24,765 nucleotides of DNA from Chromera velia (taxonomy: Eukaryota; Sar; Chromeraceae). The stretch spans positions 34,857 through 59,621 of the forward strand of contig JAHBMJ010000031.1 of assembly GCA_018398765.1 (NCBI GenBank). Reading direction: 5' to 3'. Position numbers and translations under genes: made by a program. A model generated the notes under the pieces. The model had not been told where the DNA came from. It worked only from the letters and a program-made list of their open reading frames with translations, and searched no databases. This document shows, one piece after another, positions 1-10,355 of the stretch (positions within the stretch are counted from its first letter, which is position 1; each line of letters begins with the position of its first letter).

Positions 1-14
1 GGGGGGGGGGGGGG
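1..14. other. Poly-G run at the window edge
   Basis: The window begins with 14 consecutive G. A second G run (11 G followed by an N, ending at 17096) marks a certain assembly seam, so this edge is probably also a contig end caused by failure to read through G homopolymers. Inference only. Confidence 0.5.
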
Positions 15-128
15 CACGCAAAAAGAAGTGCGGTGAGGGGAATGAGCCAGGCGGTCTGTCGGCATGTCGAATTGAGTCTATGTCACTCACTCCCTCGTGT
101 CTTATTTCTTGTCCGTCTTCCCCTTCAG

Positions 129-1695
129 ACACCCAGCAGGAAAATTTGCATGATCCGGTACGTTTTCCACTGCTTTCTGTTGTTGACTCGACTCTTGCTT
201 CTTTCGCCCTGCATGGACGCGTTGTCCCCCCTCCCTAGCTCAGCCTGTTCACCCAGCTCGGACGCTTCTTCTCTTCTCTTCTCTTCTCTTCTCGACACTT
301 GAATGAAAGAGAGCACACAGACCCGGATAGACGGAGAAAATGTTTTTGAAAGAAGCGAACACTTCTGTCTGTGTCTTTCTTGAATTCTGCAGGGATGTTT
401 GTTGACAGAGAGCGTGGCCCTTTGTGCAGGGATGTTTGTTGACAGAGAGCGTGGCCCTTTGTGCAGGGATGTTTGTTGACAGAGAGCGTGGCCCTTTCTG
501 CAGGGATGTTTGTTGACAGAGAGGGTGGCCCTTTCTGCAGGGATGTTTGTTGACAGAGAGCGTGGCCCTCCTGAAGAACCTCCGGAAATTGGCGGTGGAC
601 GCGGGGTCTCCCTTCTTTGAGGACTTCCTACACTTCCCCTGGGGGGACACATTCAGGTCAGCTGCACGACCTGCATGCATGCCGATGGATCGATCGAGGC
701 TTTTATTCGCGTTAAATCGTTTCGCATGGATGCCTCAACTGTTGGCGCTTTGCACGTGTCACACATAAATAAACAAACAAACATACAGAGAGAATTTTAC
801 CAAATGAGAGTGTGCTTGACACGCTTTTGTCGGACCCCAACCTGATGTATTCTTACCGCACAACATTTGTGCAAACTAGGCATGTGTGTGTAATTCTTCT
901 CTCCTCTCCCTCATTCATGCATGCGTGCAGACTGTACATCGACCACATCGTTGAGAAGTCCAACTTCCGGTCTACTGACGACTACACGTACATCTGGAGT
1001 GGGCCTGACGAATGTCAAGACTTCCCGGTCGGTCTCTCGACTTCCTCCCTCCCTTCTGTGCAGCTAGTGAGGGGGTAAGGGGGGATGCATGCCGGAGGAG
1101 CATCCGAACATGCAGACTCCTCCTTGAATTTTCCCGTGTCCCTCCCCTGCTGTCTGCCTGCATCTGTCTATCTATCTATCTGCAGGTGGACCCGCACCTG
1201 TTCATGATCAAAGAGCACGGAGACCCCTCGGACCCTAACAAGCCCCCCACCCTCAAGTCAGGTGCGGAGGTGGAGGCTGACCTTGAGGCAATGTTGGCAT
1301 GGGCAGAGAACGCCCTCAGGGAGATGAGCGAGGACGAGGAGTCGAAGTGGTCGGACGAGTGGGCCCAAAAGTGCCCCGGCAGAGTCACGCAGCACCTCTC
1401 AGAGCATCCCATGAAGATTGACAGAAGGGCCGGCCCGGGTTTGTTGAAGAAGAGAAACGCCCAGCTGAACCTGGACCCTTATCACTGTATCAGCCGGACC
1501 GTCTCCCACGAGGCTTCCGAGATCAACGACGAGGAGAGCGACGATTTGGACATCCACACAGACCCTGAGTGGACAGAAGACGAACAGTCGACGCAAAAAC
1601 TTGACAACAAAAAAGACCAACAGCAGAACGAAAACCAAAGCAACCTGGGACCCCCCCCCGATCACCCCCCTCCCGGTCTCAAGTGGAAATTTTAA
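129..1695 (+). CDS. Unrecognised spliced protein, 3' part of a gene (5 exons visible)
   Basis: I do not recognise the family. The exons I can place are 129-157, 541-656, 793-879, 931-1027 and 1186-1695, ending in TAA. Together they give 278 residues, and the phases agree at every junction: CCG|gtacgt phase 0, AG|gtcagc phase 2, AG|gcatgt phase 2, CCG|gtcggt phase 0. The first visible exon begins after a pyrimidine-rich acceptor in mid-codon, so the 5' end lies outside the window. The N-terminal two thirds look globular (segments such as FEDFLHFPWGDTFR and LYIDHIVEKSNF). The C-terminal third is acidic and then Gln/Asn- and Pro-rich (DDEESDDLD-like stretches, GPPPDHPPP), as in disordered tails. 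There is no membrane segment or known motif. The third intron appears to use a GC donor. The acceptor of exon 541 lies in a tandem repeat, and the 793 acceptor is the least certain. Confidence 0.6.
388..572 (+). repeat. 37-bp tandem repeat, five copies, each with a splice acceptor
   Basis: Units start at 388, 425, 462, 499 and 536 (TGCAGGGATGTTTGTTGACAG core). Each unit contains a pyrimidine stretch, a TGCAG acceptor and the first roughly 30 bases of the following exon. Only the last copy runs on into the long open exon at 541. The copies are almost identical, with a few substitutions (GTGCAG against CTGCAG, and GAGAGCG against GAGAGGG). Confidence 0.9.
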
Positions 1696-2400
1696 GGAAA
1701 GAACGAACAAAGGAAGAAAGGAAGGAAGAGACAGGAACGGCATCCAGTCGCACGAAGCTGATCTACCCTTACAAGTCATGAAGAGAGACCCAAGCACGGC
1801 AGAGGACTAAAGGAGTGAGAAAGAAATCAAAGAGGCGGAAAATGGAAAGAAAAGAGCAGAAAAAGAGATGATGGAAGGAAGGAGTGTAGCATCACTCCAT
1901 TCCTGCATTCATGCAGTCAGCCAGGCTTTGAATTGAATGAAAGAGCATCGGGAGTAATCGTGCTCGCAAGCAGAAACACACACACAGGATGGACAAAGGA
2001 CACGCGAACACAAAAACAAAAAACACAAAGAACGTTGTCAAGCAAGTAAGAAAGCAAATAATCCGATGGGAACATGAAGGGGGCTCATTTCCAGGTGGAT
2101 CTCGAGGGACCGACCACCCGCACAGAAATGTGCATGATCAAACAAATCGAAACAACTCGGAAAGAAAGAGGAAGGGCAGAAATGGGAAAGCGGCACACAG
2201 AGACGCACAGACGGACGGGTGGATGGAAGGAAGGAAGGAAAGAAGGAAGCAAAGAAGCAAGCAGGCAAGCAAGCAAAGAAGAAAGGAAGGAATGGAGGAT
2301 CGTAAATGCGAAGCCGAAAGGCCCTCCAGAAAAGTTAAGAGCTTAGCAAGAGTAGATCGACGCGACACACGTGTCTGAGTAACTCTACAAGAATAAAGGA
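1696..2400. other. Purine-rich low-complexity flank, no gene seen
   Basis: This stretch follows the stop of the first gene. It is dominated by A/G on the + strand, with GGAA/GAAG/AAGC microsatellites densest at 2225-2300. Open frames on both strands here are consequences of the composition. It probably includes the 3' UTR of the upstream gene, but I cannot place a poly(A) site. Confidence 0.5.
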
Positions 2401-4059
2401 ATGTAAGACACAGGGACGTACGTCGACTATCAATTGTTCAAAGAGGGACTTTCTTCATAGCTCTCCTACATACCCGAAAGAAAATTGAGCCAGTCAGAAA
2501 ATGACCCTGCAAGGTTGGCCCATGACTATTTGTGAGCCAGATTCACAATTGAACGCACTTTTTCGTGGCTTCACCTAATCAGCGACTCTTCTGAACAAGC
2601 GCGCTCTTTTTTACCACGCAGACATGGCTTGCATGGACGCTCACGCGAACTCTGAAAAAGTATGCACACAGGTCGAGGGTGGTTGGAACATGATCGAAGT
2701 ACATCAAATTTAAAACATTGTCAAATGTTGTGACCTGCAAACTAAGCAGAGTGGCACGACAATGGTAGCAAGGTCGAAGTAATTATAATGCATGATGCGA
2801 AGCATGCGTGATGAACTAGAATGTAAATAGCTTGTTGAACGTAGTTGTTGAACGTTTTCAACAGTTTTAAATGATTCTTTCTTCTTTTAATTTCTGTTTT
2901 GATATTTTATTATAATGAGGCTCTGCCAGACATTTTAAAATTCTAGTTAAAATTGTTCGATCATTAATTTATAATCATCATACGCCATCGCCATCGGTCT
3001 ACTATGCTAAGTGTTTGAGTAGCGTTCGGCACTAAGTTTGGCAGGTTGTAAAATGCAAAGCAGACTGAGTCTCAAGCAGATTATAAAATGGTAAATTTAA
3101 ACTCTAACTTGGCAACTACTACCGTTACAATAGTAGCTCAACACCTGTAGTTTTTTTAAAACGTTTTTGCTTCTAGCAATGCACATTAATTTGCACTTTA
3201 TATGTATATAGTGCTATAGGCATGGTGTCAACTGCCTGGCAGCACGCGCGATGCCATACTAGTACAACCTCATAACGTCATCATCTTTAATACATATATA
3301 TTTTAAAACTAGTTCTAAAAGGTTAATTATAAGTTTTTGGAAGGTCTCTTACGTACACCTAATAGTATCTAACACATGCAGGCTGACAGCTCAGCTTGCA
3401 GAACCCTATAATAGTCAAAATTATAAGTCAAACGTCTATATATACAGATGACCAATGGGGAATGCTTCTCAAAAATTTAAGTTAAAAGTCTTTAGCAGTT
3501 TAGAGAGATGACTAATAGGGCTGCAGTACTATGGCTGTTACTGTGCAGAATTAAATGAGGGGAGGGAGAGAGGAGTAACTGCTAAAGTAACTGCACGACG
3601 CTGATGTCTCGGTCCCAGACTCTCAGAAAGCTCTGCGGCCTCTGCCAAGACAGTATCATATGGGGGTTGCAATGTCTATCGTAGCCTATACTATGCCTAT
3701 ATTTGTAGGACACTATGGAGTGCCAGAAGTGGACAATGTGAAGAGAGGTGTGTTTGTCATTATACGATGATGAGGACTGGCTGTGTAACTAGTTGTGTAA
3801 CTTATTTATGGGCCGATGACGACTAGGATAGCGATGGCGTATGAGGACTAGAGGTATGGTGATGAAGATGACCATACTAATTTGAAGGCAAAACTGAGCT
3901 CAGGTCTGAGCAGAAGAGCCTCAGAACTTGAAGAGATACTCTGCCCATTTTTGCACTGTACCCTTCAAGTTCCCTTAGGCTAGGCCTTCAGAATGAGTAA
4001 CAAATACCAAGCACTCATTTAAAAACTGTACCGGCCTCTCTCCGGCTGTATGACAGTGC
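2401..4059. other. AT-rich intergenic island, no gene seen
   Basis: Base composition changes sharply from the purine-rich flank to AT-rich DNA with no long open frame on either strand. It contains small hairpins (for example around 2791-2812) and the inverted repeat listed separately. I see no tRNA and no splice-bounded coding segment. Confidence 0.5.
2978..3844. repeat. Possible inverted repeat bounding an 867-bp AT-rich segment
   Basis: TCATACGCCATCGC at 2978-2991 is the exact reverse complement of 3831-3844, and partial matches continue inward (CATCG/CTATC). The arms could be the ends of a short non-autonomous element. No target duplication was found, and 14 bp is short. Confidence 0.3.
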
Positions 4060-4149
4060 ATGTCAACCAGCTCTTCTCATGCACACTCCCCTAGCTCCCT
4101 TAATTCAAAGGCATCGATCCCTTCACCTCCAAACCCCCACCTCCACCAG
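4060..4149 (+). CDS. Possible Ser/Pro-rich exon
   Basis: An ATG opens a 30-codon Ser/Pro/His-rich frame that ends at a strong donor, CACCAG|gtgagt at 4149/4150. It could be a first exon of the same gene as 4481-4841. A further possible short exon follows at 4262-4310 (acceptor gtgcag, donor gtgatc). The linkage is unproven, and composition alone could produce this frame. Confidence 0.25.
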
Positions 4150-4480
4150 GTGAGTACAAGCAGTCAAAGCAGCCCTCAATCATCCATCGCTGCTATCCTC
4201 TTCTCTGCCCCCTCCTCCCCTTGTCTGCACCACCCCCATGCATTCTCGCTCTGACGTGCAGACAGTCTGTCAACGATCATTCAGTCTGAGAGGGGAGACG
4301 CCGACTGCATGTGATCCGATCGGTGTCTTCATTCAATCAGCAACCTCCCTCACCTCAGGCTGTCTCCTAGCCTGTCTCCCTATCTCCCGCCCAATTAGAT
4401 ATGGAATTAAATTAATGCCTCCACAATCTTCACATTCATTCACATAATCATGCACACATTATTAATTTGCACTTCTGCAG

Positions 4481-4841
4481 GGGCCTGTTCATGTACCGAC
4501 CCCCTCCCCATGCATCCAGCCGGACCCTCAAAATCTCCTTCCCAACGAGCCTACACTCTCGGAGGGGAGGGGAGGGGAGGGCGCCCACCTTCTCTCACAT
4601 AATCACGCATTTGCAACAATGGGCCTTCCCAAGATCTTCCACTTTTCTCCCGTTTCCCTTCCCACCGCCCCCCTCGGACCCCTGCCCATCCTCACCAAGC
4701 TAGACCTGAAGATCTTCCCATCGATTGGCATCCATGTTATACAACTTTACCCGACAACCAGGCAGGGCTTTCTAGAGGTCCTTCAGCTCAGCACTTCCCT
4801 TAAGGTGCACAGCAATGGGGTCGTGCGACTCATCGTCGACT
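4481..4841 (+). CDS. Isolated coding exon, weakly BPI/LBP-like
   Basis: After the acceptor CTTCTGCAG the frame is open in phase 0 for 120 codons, up to a donor at 4841 (CGACT|gtgagt). From the ATG at 4619 codon choice is strongly coding-like, with C/G in third positions. The pattern is PLGPLPILTKLDLKIFPSIG, then a hydrophobic stretch, then LQLSTSLKVHSNGVV. This resembles the C-terminal half of BPI/LBP/CETP-type lipid-binding proteins, where a PP..L-rich strand is followed by a 'lf.l...ts..v..n' strand. That is a weak by-eye resemblance, not an assignment. No partner exon downstream is convincing: the next candidate acceptor, at 4869, would create an immediate stop. The segment may be a gene fragment or the 3' part of a gene beginning near 4060. 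It faces the minus-strand gene that ends near 5080. Confidence 0.4.
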
Positions 4842-5079
4842 GTGAGTTGCAATGTCTGCATGCATGCAGGAGGGGGAGTTCTCTCTCACCAATTCTTCTA
4901 TAATGTCATGCATGAACTGATTCAGACCTCATTTGTAGTTTTAATCAATGCATGTCGTACGCAAGAGTACACAATTCAACAACCTTTCTAGCTGTCTGAT
5001 CTGCTAGCTCGTGTCCTTCTTCTCCCCCCCCCTTCCTTTCAAAAAACAAATTCCTCCCTCTGCCTTTCTGCTCACTCAC

Positions 5080-6622
5080 CTTCAGTTGGCACAGGCACGT
5101 CAGCGCAGACAGGGAGGAGAGCCCAAATTTATTTCCCACCAACTCCAACTTCCACAGTGAAGAGAGGGCGCCGAGACCGGCAGCAATAGGGGGAAGAGAG
5201 TCGTCGTTTAAATGACAGTCTCTCAGTACCACCTCCTCAACCTGACACACAGGCTGCTCCCCCATCCACGCGAAGTACTCCCTCAGCATCTTCCCCTTCT
5301 CCTTCGTATCAATTTTGTATTTGTTGTTCATGTCGATTTCCTTCTGTCTCCTCACTTGTGTGTCGAGCACGAAAGCTCTGTAAAGATTCGCGACCAATGG
5401 ACGGTCCTCCTTCCCGTTGGTGAATCTGACTACAAATCCCTCTCTGTTGTCATCTGTTCTCTCTTCTGGTCTCTTCTCCTCCTGCAGCCGCTGGAACGCG
5501 GGAGGGGAGAGGGGGGCTTGCTCGAGAGTCCCTGTCAAGGGGCCCAGATGGATTGTATTATCTTCCGGTTTAATTGCGGCGACTCGGGACTCGAAGTTCG
5601 TCCAGCTGCGCTTGTGGTAGGGAGTCTTGGTTGTCACCCCCTCCAGCTCTGCCGGCACATCCGTGCACCGAAGAAACATGACGTCGCGTGACGTGTTTCT
5701 ATATACACAGGACAGCAGTCCCAGTCCCTGCTTGAAGGTGGCATCAAGAGGGCGTCCTCTTTAGGTGTTCTGCCTTTGACGGGCAGCCACTGGTGGAGAC
5801 TGGTGAAGTCTTGGAAGTAGACGGGAAAGAAGCCTATGTTTTTAGGAAAGGTGTCGTTGCTTGTTCGTTGGAAGTCTTTCTCTATCCAGGACTCCTCGTC
5901 CTCCTCTCCCTCTCTCTTCTCCCGCTTGCCCCCCCGTTCATTCAAGAACAAATTCTCACCCTCCTCCCTTCCCGAACGAACGAACGAACGATTTCGTTTC
6001 CTTATCCGAAGCTTTTTTCTTCAACCCCTCCATGACGGTTTTGGCAGTGCTGCCTGTGGGGTTTGGGTGCTCTGCGGAGTGCCAAGAGTAGGATAGAACA
6101 TAGATACGGCCCCCCCGGCCCCTGTCTGTCATCAATTGCACCACCTCCTCGACGGAGAAGTAAATGCTGGGAAAGCGTCTCTCCATCTCCTGTCGAGGCT
6201 TCACCCTTTCTCCCATAGCCACATACTTTATAAGGGCGAAAATGTTGACAACGTGTGCCCAGTAGAGGGTCAACTCTGTGTGGTGCTTTACACGGGAGGT
6301 CTCCAGCAAAACGTCTATCGCATATTCAAACCGCACCACTTTTCCCCGTTCAAATTCAAAATTATGTTTGATGGCGTCAGTGTTCATCTTCAGCACCCCC
6401 TCCCATCTGTGACTGTACGCTCGCACCGACTGACTGCAACAACGGCAGTCTGGGCACTCCTCTCCTTCTCCTGGAAGCTCGCGGAATATTTTGTATGCGC
6501 ACCTAAAATCGTTTACATGCAAGTTTTCCCAGTACTCGCGTACTCGGGCACGCCCCTCAGCGTGTGTTTGCCTCTCTTTCTGCAGAGTACTGAGCATCCT
6601 GCTTTTCACAAAGTAGAGTCTG
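5080..6622 (-). CDS. 'SYSWxxxEHP' domain plus leucine-rich repeats, frame broken twice
   Basis: Read on the minus strand from about 6622 (acceptor CCCTACAG, or a CAGCAG alternative) down to a donor at 5080 (CTGAAG|gtgagt). The 5' segment (6622-5956) has a Cys cluster (CPDCRCC) and then IYVLSYSWHSAEHPNP. A middle segment (5951-5735) has the VYFQDFTSLHQ core. The last (5735-5080) has FLRCTDVP, PYHKRSWTNFE and two LRR-like units (VEEVVLRDCHLNDD, LWKLELVGNKFG). I recall this order (lSysWl..eHPDP, then F.DfsSL.Q, then Y..RGW..fE) from large protein families of alveolates and haptophytes; their function is unknown to me. The three segments are in different frames. One break falls at a (CGAA)4 repeat at 5973-5988, the other near 5735-5750. 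Either this is a pseudogene or assembly error, or unusually small introns are present. Upstream exons (a CPLC-containing frame near 6890-6960) and downstream exons are not resolved. Confidence 0.5.
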
Positions 6623-7834
6623 CTGTAGGGATATATATACAGAGAGCCTGCCAGAAAATTGAAGGTCACGAAATGGATGGATCTGAAAAGACTGGACAGA
6701 ACTTGCAGGGCTTTTACTTTCTCTTACACCTCCGTCCGTCTTGTCAGGCCCAGAGGACGCTTCTTAATATTAAGGATTCGGACTTGCACAAACCACAGAA
6801 GCTATTTGGTCTGTGTCAAAGAGCTTGTAGAGCTTTCACTTGCTCCCACGGCTTCCTCTTGTTGGGCCGTTCACCGAGGACCCTTCTAGCTTTGGTTTCC
6901 GACTTCTGCCTTATCCAAACGTTTCTTTTTTTCACAGAGAGGGCATTCTTGGATGCGGTACATGAGGCTCGTTTTAATTTGTTGTTTCTCGATGATCGAC
7001 TGACCTGAATCGATCATTCATTAGGTATGTATCGCTTCGGGAAAAGGGCATATTTTTTATTTAGCCTATGCATGTCGCCTCGGGGGGCAGCTCAGCTCTG
7101 CTGAGATCAGCCGAGAGGTCCTGAGATCGCACGCACTCGCATAACGCATTTTTTCATTTTGGGGGGGGGGGATCGGTTCTGCATGTCTCTGTTCCAAAAT
7201 GTGCTCCTCAAGTAACTCGCACAGAGCCGTGATCCCATATGCCTTAATTACTTTGCGCATACGTGCCCCTCAAGTAACTCGTACGGAGTTGCACATGCAT
7301 ACGACGCGCGCGCGGTCCCGAAAATCATACTTCGCTGCCGTGGCCCCCGCCCCATGGCAGCACACAACTTAGACATGCCCAAGCCCCCGATGGTGTGCAT
7401 CAATTAGCGGACCCCCCTGAGGCACTCACCCAACTGGTTGGGTGCATCCCGTTTTATATCGCGGTCGTGGGGAACAAAAGCGCTTTCTGCGCGCGGCCGG
7501 GCCCGCCGGGCCCGCCGGGCCGCGGGGAGTGCATCAGCTATGCGTCGATCAGCTTTGATTTTTTTTTTTTTCAAGTACGTGATTCGCAGCTGTATAGTAA
7601 CAGCCGTTCTTGCGGCTACATACGGAGCTGTGCGACCGCCAAGAGTCAGCTAGCTGTATAGAGAGCTAAACATCGTCTCAGATTGACTCGACAGATCCCA
7701 GTCGTTTGACTTTGCGAGCTTCCCTTGTCCGCCTCGATGCAGCCCTGATCGATTGAGAGAAATCAGGTGTGTTGCGTGATTTTTTTTGGTGAGAGAGAGA
7801 CAGTTGCCGTCCTCTTCAGAGACGGCCGAACGAA
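6623..7834. other. Spacer upstream of the helicase gene
   Basis: No convincing gene. The 6623-7010 part may hold 5' exons or introns of the minus-strand gene, because a minus-strand ATG frame with a CPLC motif opens near 6960. The rest contains a direct repeat pair (7206-7219 and 7268-7281), GC-rich triplication of GGGCCCGCC near 7499-7530, a hairpin near 7338-7366, a poly-T run near 7560-7572, and presumably the promoter and 5' UTR of the gene starting at 7835. No clear TATA box. Confidence 0.45.
7206..7281. repeat. Direct repeat pair, 14 bp, 62 bp apart
   Basis: CCTCAAGTAACTCG occurs at 7206-7219 and again at 7268-7281, each followed by a similar sequence (CACAGAG and TACGGAG). It may be a decayed tandem unit or a regulatory repeat ahead of the helicase gene. 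Confidence 0.5.
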
Positions 7835-9966
7835 ATGCCGGCAATGTTGAGAAGCCAGCAGTGCGCTTTTCGGAGTCCCAGTTTCCTTTTCGTGTACACT
7901 TTCCTTCTTTGCCTTGTGAGGTCATGCCACTGCTTTCTTGCGCCTTCGTCTCCCTTTGACCCCTCACGGAGCCGTCTCTCAACGTCTCTGGCAGAGAGGA
8001 GGCAAAAAGGGCCCGAGGGAGGATTCTCAGGTGTGCTCCCTGACCTGCCCCCGATGGATGAGGAGACAGCTGCCCGACAGAGGGAGAGGAGACGGGCCCG
8101 TTCCCCCTCCTCCTCCCCCTTTGCAGAAGACTTTGATCCCGACAGCGAGCCTGATCCCTTCGACGTCTCCGCCGAGAAACAGCGTCTGTTGTCCTCCCCT
8201 CTCAGCAAGCGTGCCAAAATGAAACTGAGAGACCTCGACGAAGTCCAGAAGGACAGATGGATGAGGGACCGTCTCCGTGTCATTGAGGGGAAGGTGGAGG
8301 CCCGGTTAAAGAGGGAGAAGCTGAAGAGTGCACTCAAAAAGGCACGACTGTCAAGACTGCGCCAGTGGCAGGAGGCAGCCAGAGTCCGAGCCGAGGAGAC
8401 GGACTGGCAGAATGCGAAGTTGAGCTTTGGGGATTTCAACTTGACAGGTCACACAGCAGCCGCCCTTCTTCAGTATGGCATCCAGACCCCCACCTCCATC
8501 CAGGCAGCCGCCATGCCCGTGATAGGCCAGGGGAGGAACGCGATTATCCACTCAGAGACGGGCAGTGGGAAGACCTTGGCTTACCTTCTGCCCCTTCTCC
8601 ATCGTATGAACGAAAACGAGAAGAAGTTCAAACACGGGAAGAAGAAAAGGGAGGCAGAGAGGCTCGAGAGACAGCAGGTAGTGGCAGAGGTGTTGGCCCG
8701 CGGGGGTTTGAAGGCTTCATTGGAGGAGTCCTACAGGAGAGAGCTGAGGTCGTTGCAGGACCCTCAAGAGACAGAGGGGAGGAATAAACCGCAAATGCAG
8801 ACACTCATCATCACGCCAACAAGAGAACTCGCAATTCAAGTGGCATCCGAGGTCAGTCAGTCAGAGAAAGAGTGAGAGAGAGAAAGAGAGTCTGCTTCTT
8901 TGTTTCTTTTCTTCCTCGCATTTTATTTTTCTTACTTGCTTCTGACCGTTTTCCTTTCACTCCTCCCGTCCGTCATTTTTTCCTTCCTGCCCGTCGTCCC
9001 CCCTCATTTTCTCTCTCTTTGCTCAGAGAAGCACAATTTTGGCCTCTGTGTTGCGCCCACCGTCTCTTTCTTCTCTTCTTTTCTCCGTGGACCCTCCAAC
9101 TTCCTCTCTCTCGCACTCCCTTCCCTCAACTCAAAGGAGCATCCATGCGACTTTCTTTCCACTGCTTTTTTTTTCTTTTCTCTTCTTTTCCTCCTGTGTC
9201 TGTGTGTGCTGGCAGATTCGGAGTCTGGAGGGAAGAGACGATGCAGTCCATCTGGTGGTCGAGTCGGAGAAGGCAGATGTGGAAGCAATCGCACCTGCAA
9301 TGTCTGTCTCTTCTCTTCTGTTCTGTTCTGTTCTGTTTGTCGGTAGGATGTAAAGAAGAGAGAAATGAATCGAGGGGGGGGATGATGTCGAGCTAGGGCT
9401 AAGAATGATCATTGGTTTGGGGTGCGGATTCGAAAGAGGGTTGGTTTTGAATGAGCGCATTTTTTTGAAGCGGACGCCTCTCGAGCTTCATGTTGTGTGT
9501 CGGGGAGGCACGCAAGTGAAGTCCCACTGCCTGCCTGTCTGGCGGTCCTTTTGTTTGTTTGTCTTCGGGGGAAGGCCTGGGCTTGTGTTTCCTTTGTTGA
9601 GTTTTGCTCTGCCGCGCCTGCACTCTTCTCCATGCACTACTTTTGCAGAGAGAGAATGGACAGGGCAGAGAGAGAGAGAGCAGAACGCCCGCGTGTAGAG
9701 AGTAAATGCATGCAGAGAATGCATAAAGAATTCTGTATGAAGATGAATGCATACAGAGAATCGACAGATAGAGCAGACCTTTCACAGAGAGTGAAATTGT
9801 CGCCGGCTCTCGCAGCAGGGGAGGGGACAGGAGGGAGCAGCAATGAGACGAAACCTCATTTCTCATTTCACTTGGGGGGAGCAAACGATCGATCTTTCTC
9901 TCTGTGTGAATGTATGTGGAGTCACCGTGCGCATCGAAGAAGAGGAATATTAATGAATAGATGTGC

Positions 9967-10008
<42 letters not shown>

Positions 10009-10324
10009 GGAGAGGAGTCGTTGGATGGTTGGGACTGCAGGGAATTTGATGATGACTCTGACTGCATCTCGCATGGGCCCTCTGTTGATGAAGCAACTGG
10101 ACCACTTAGTGCTTGATGAGGTGGATAGGCTCATTGAAGTCGACAGCTATGGTCAGTCAATCAGGCGGTCGGTCAGTATGTGTATGAATGAATGTAGCAT
10201 CAATTATGTGGGAGGGTGTGAGTGAGCTTGCTCGCATCCGGGGGTGCAGAATCGAACGAACTCCAAAAAGGCCAAGCGGGCATCTGGATATCAACGTCTG
10301 TGCAAAATGTGTGTGTGTGTATGT

Positions 10325-10355
<31 letters not shown>

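Noticed and set aside
388-572. CRISPR-like array
   Set aside because: Units are directly adjacent with no spacers, and the context is eukaryotic and intronic.
125-680. Two overlapping minus-strand frames of 143-175 residues with repeated SLSTNIP / LSVNKHPC / CQQTSL units
   Set aside because: They are the 37-bp repeat read in rotating frames (37 is not a multiple of 3); the + strand has phase-consistent exons here.
2038-2378. Several open frames on both strands
   Set aside because: Low-complexity GGAA/AAGC sequence keeps all frames open; no coding signature.
4700-4870. Minus-strand continuation of the LRR gene (acceptor near 4860)
   Set aside because: It reads only about 28 residues before a TAG, while the + strand shows much stronger codon bias over the same bases.
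6136-7008. A 290-residue + strand frame
   Set aside because: Antisense to the recognisable SYSW-domain gene, and it lacks any domain of its own.
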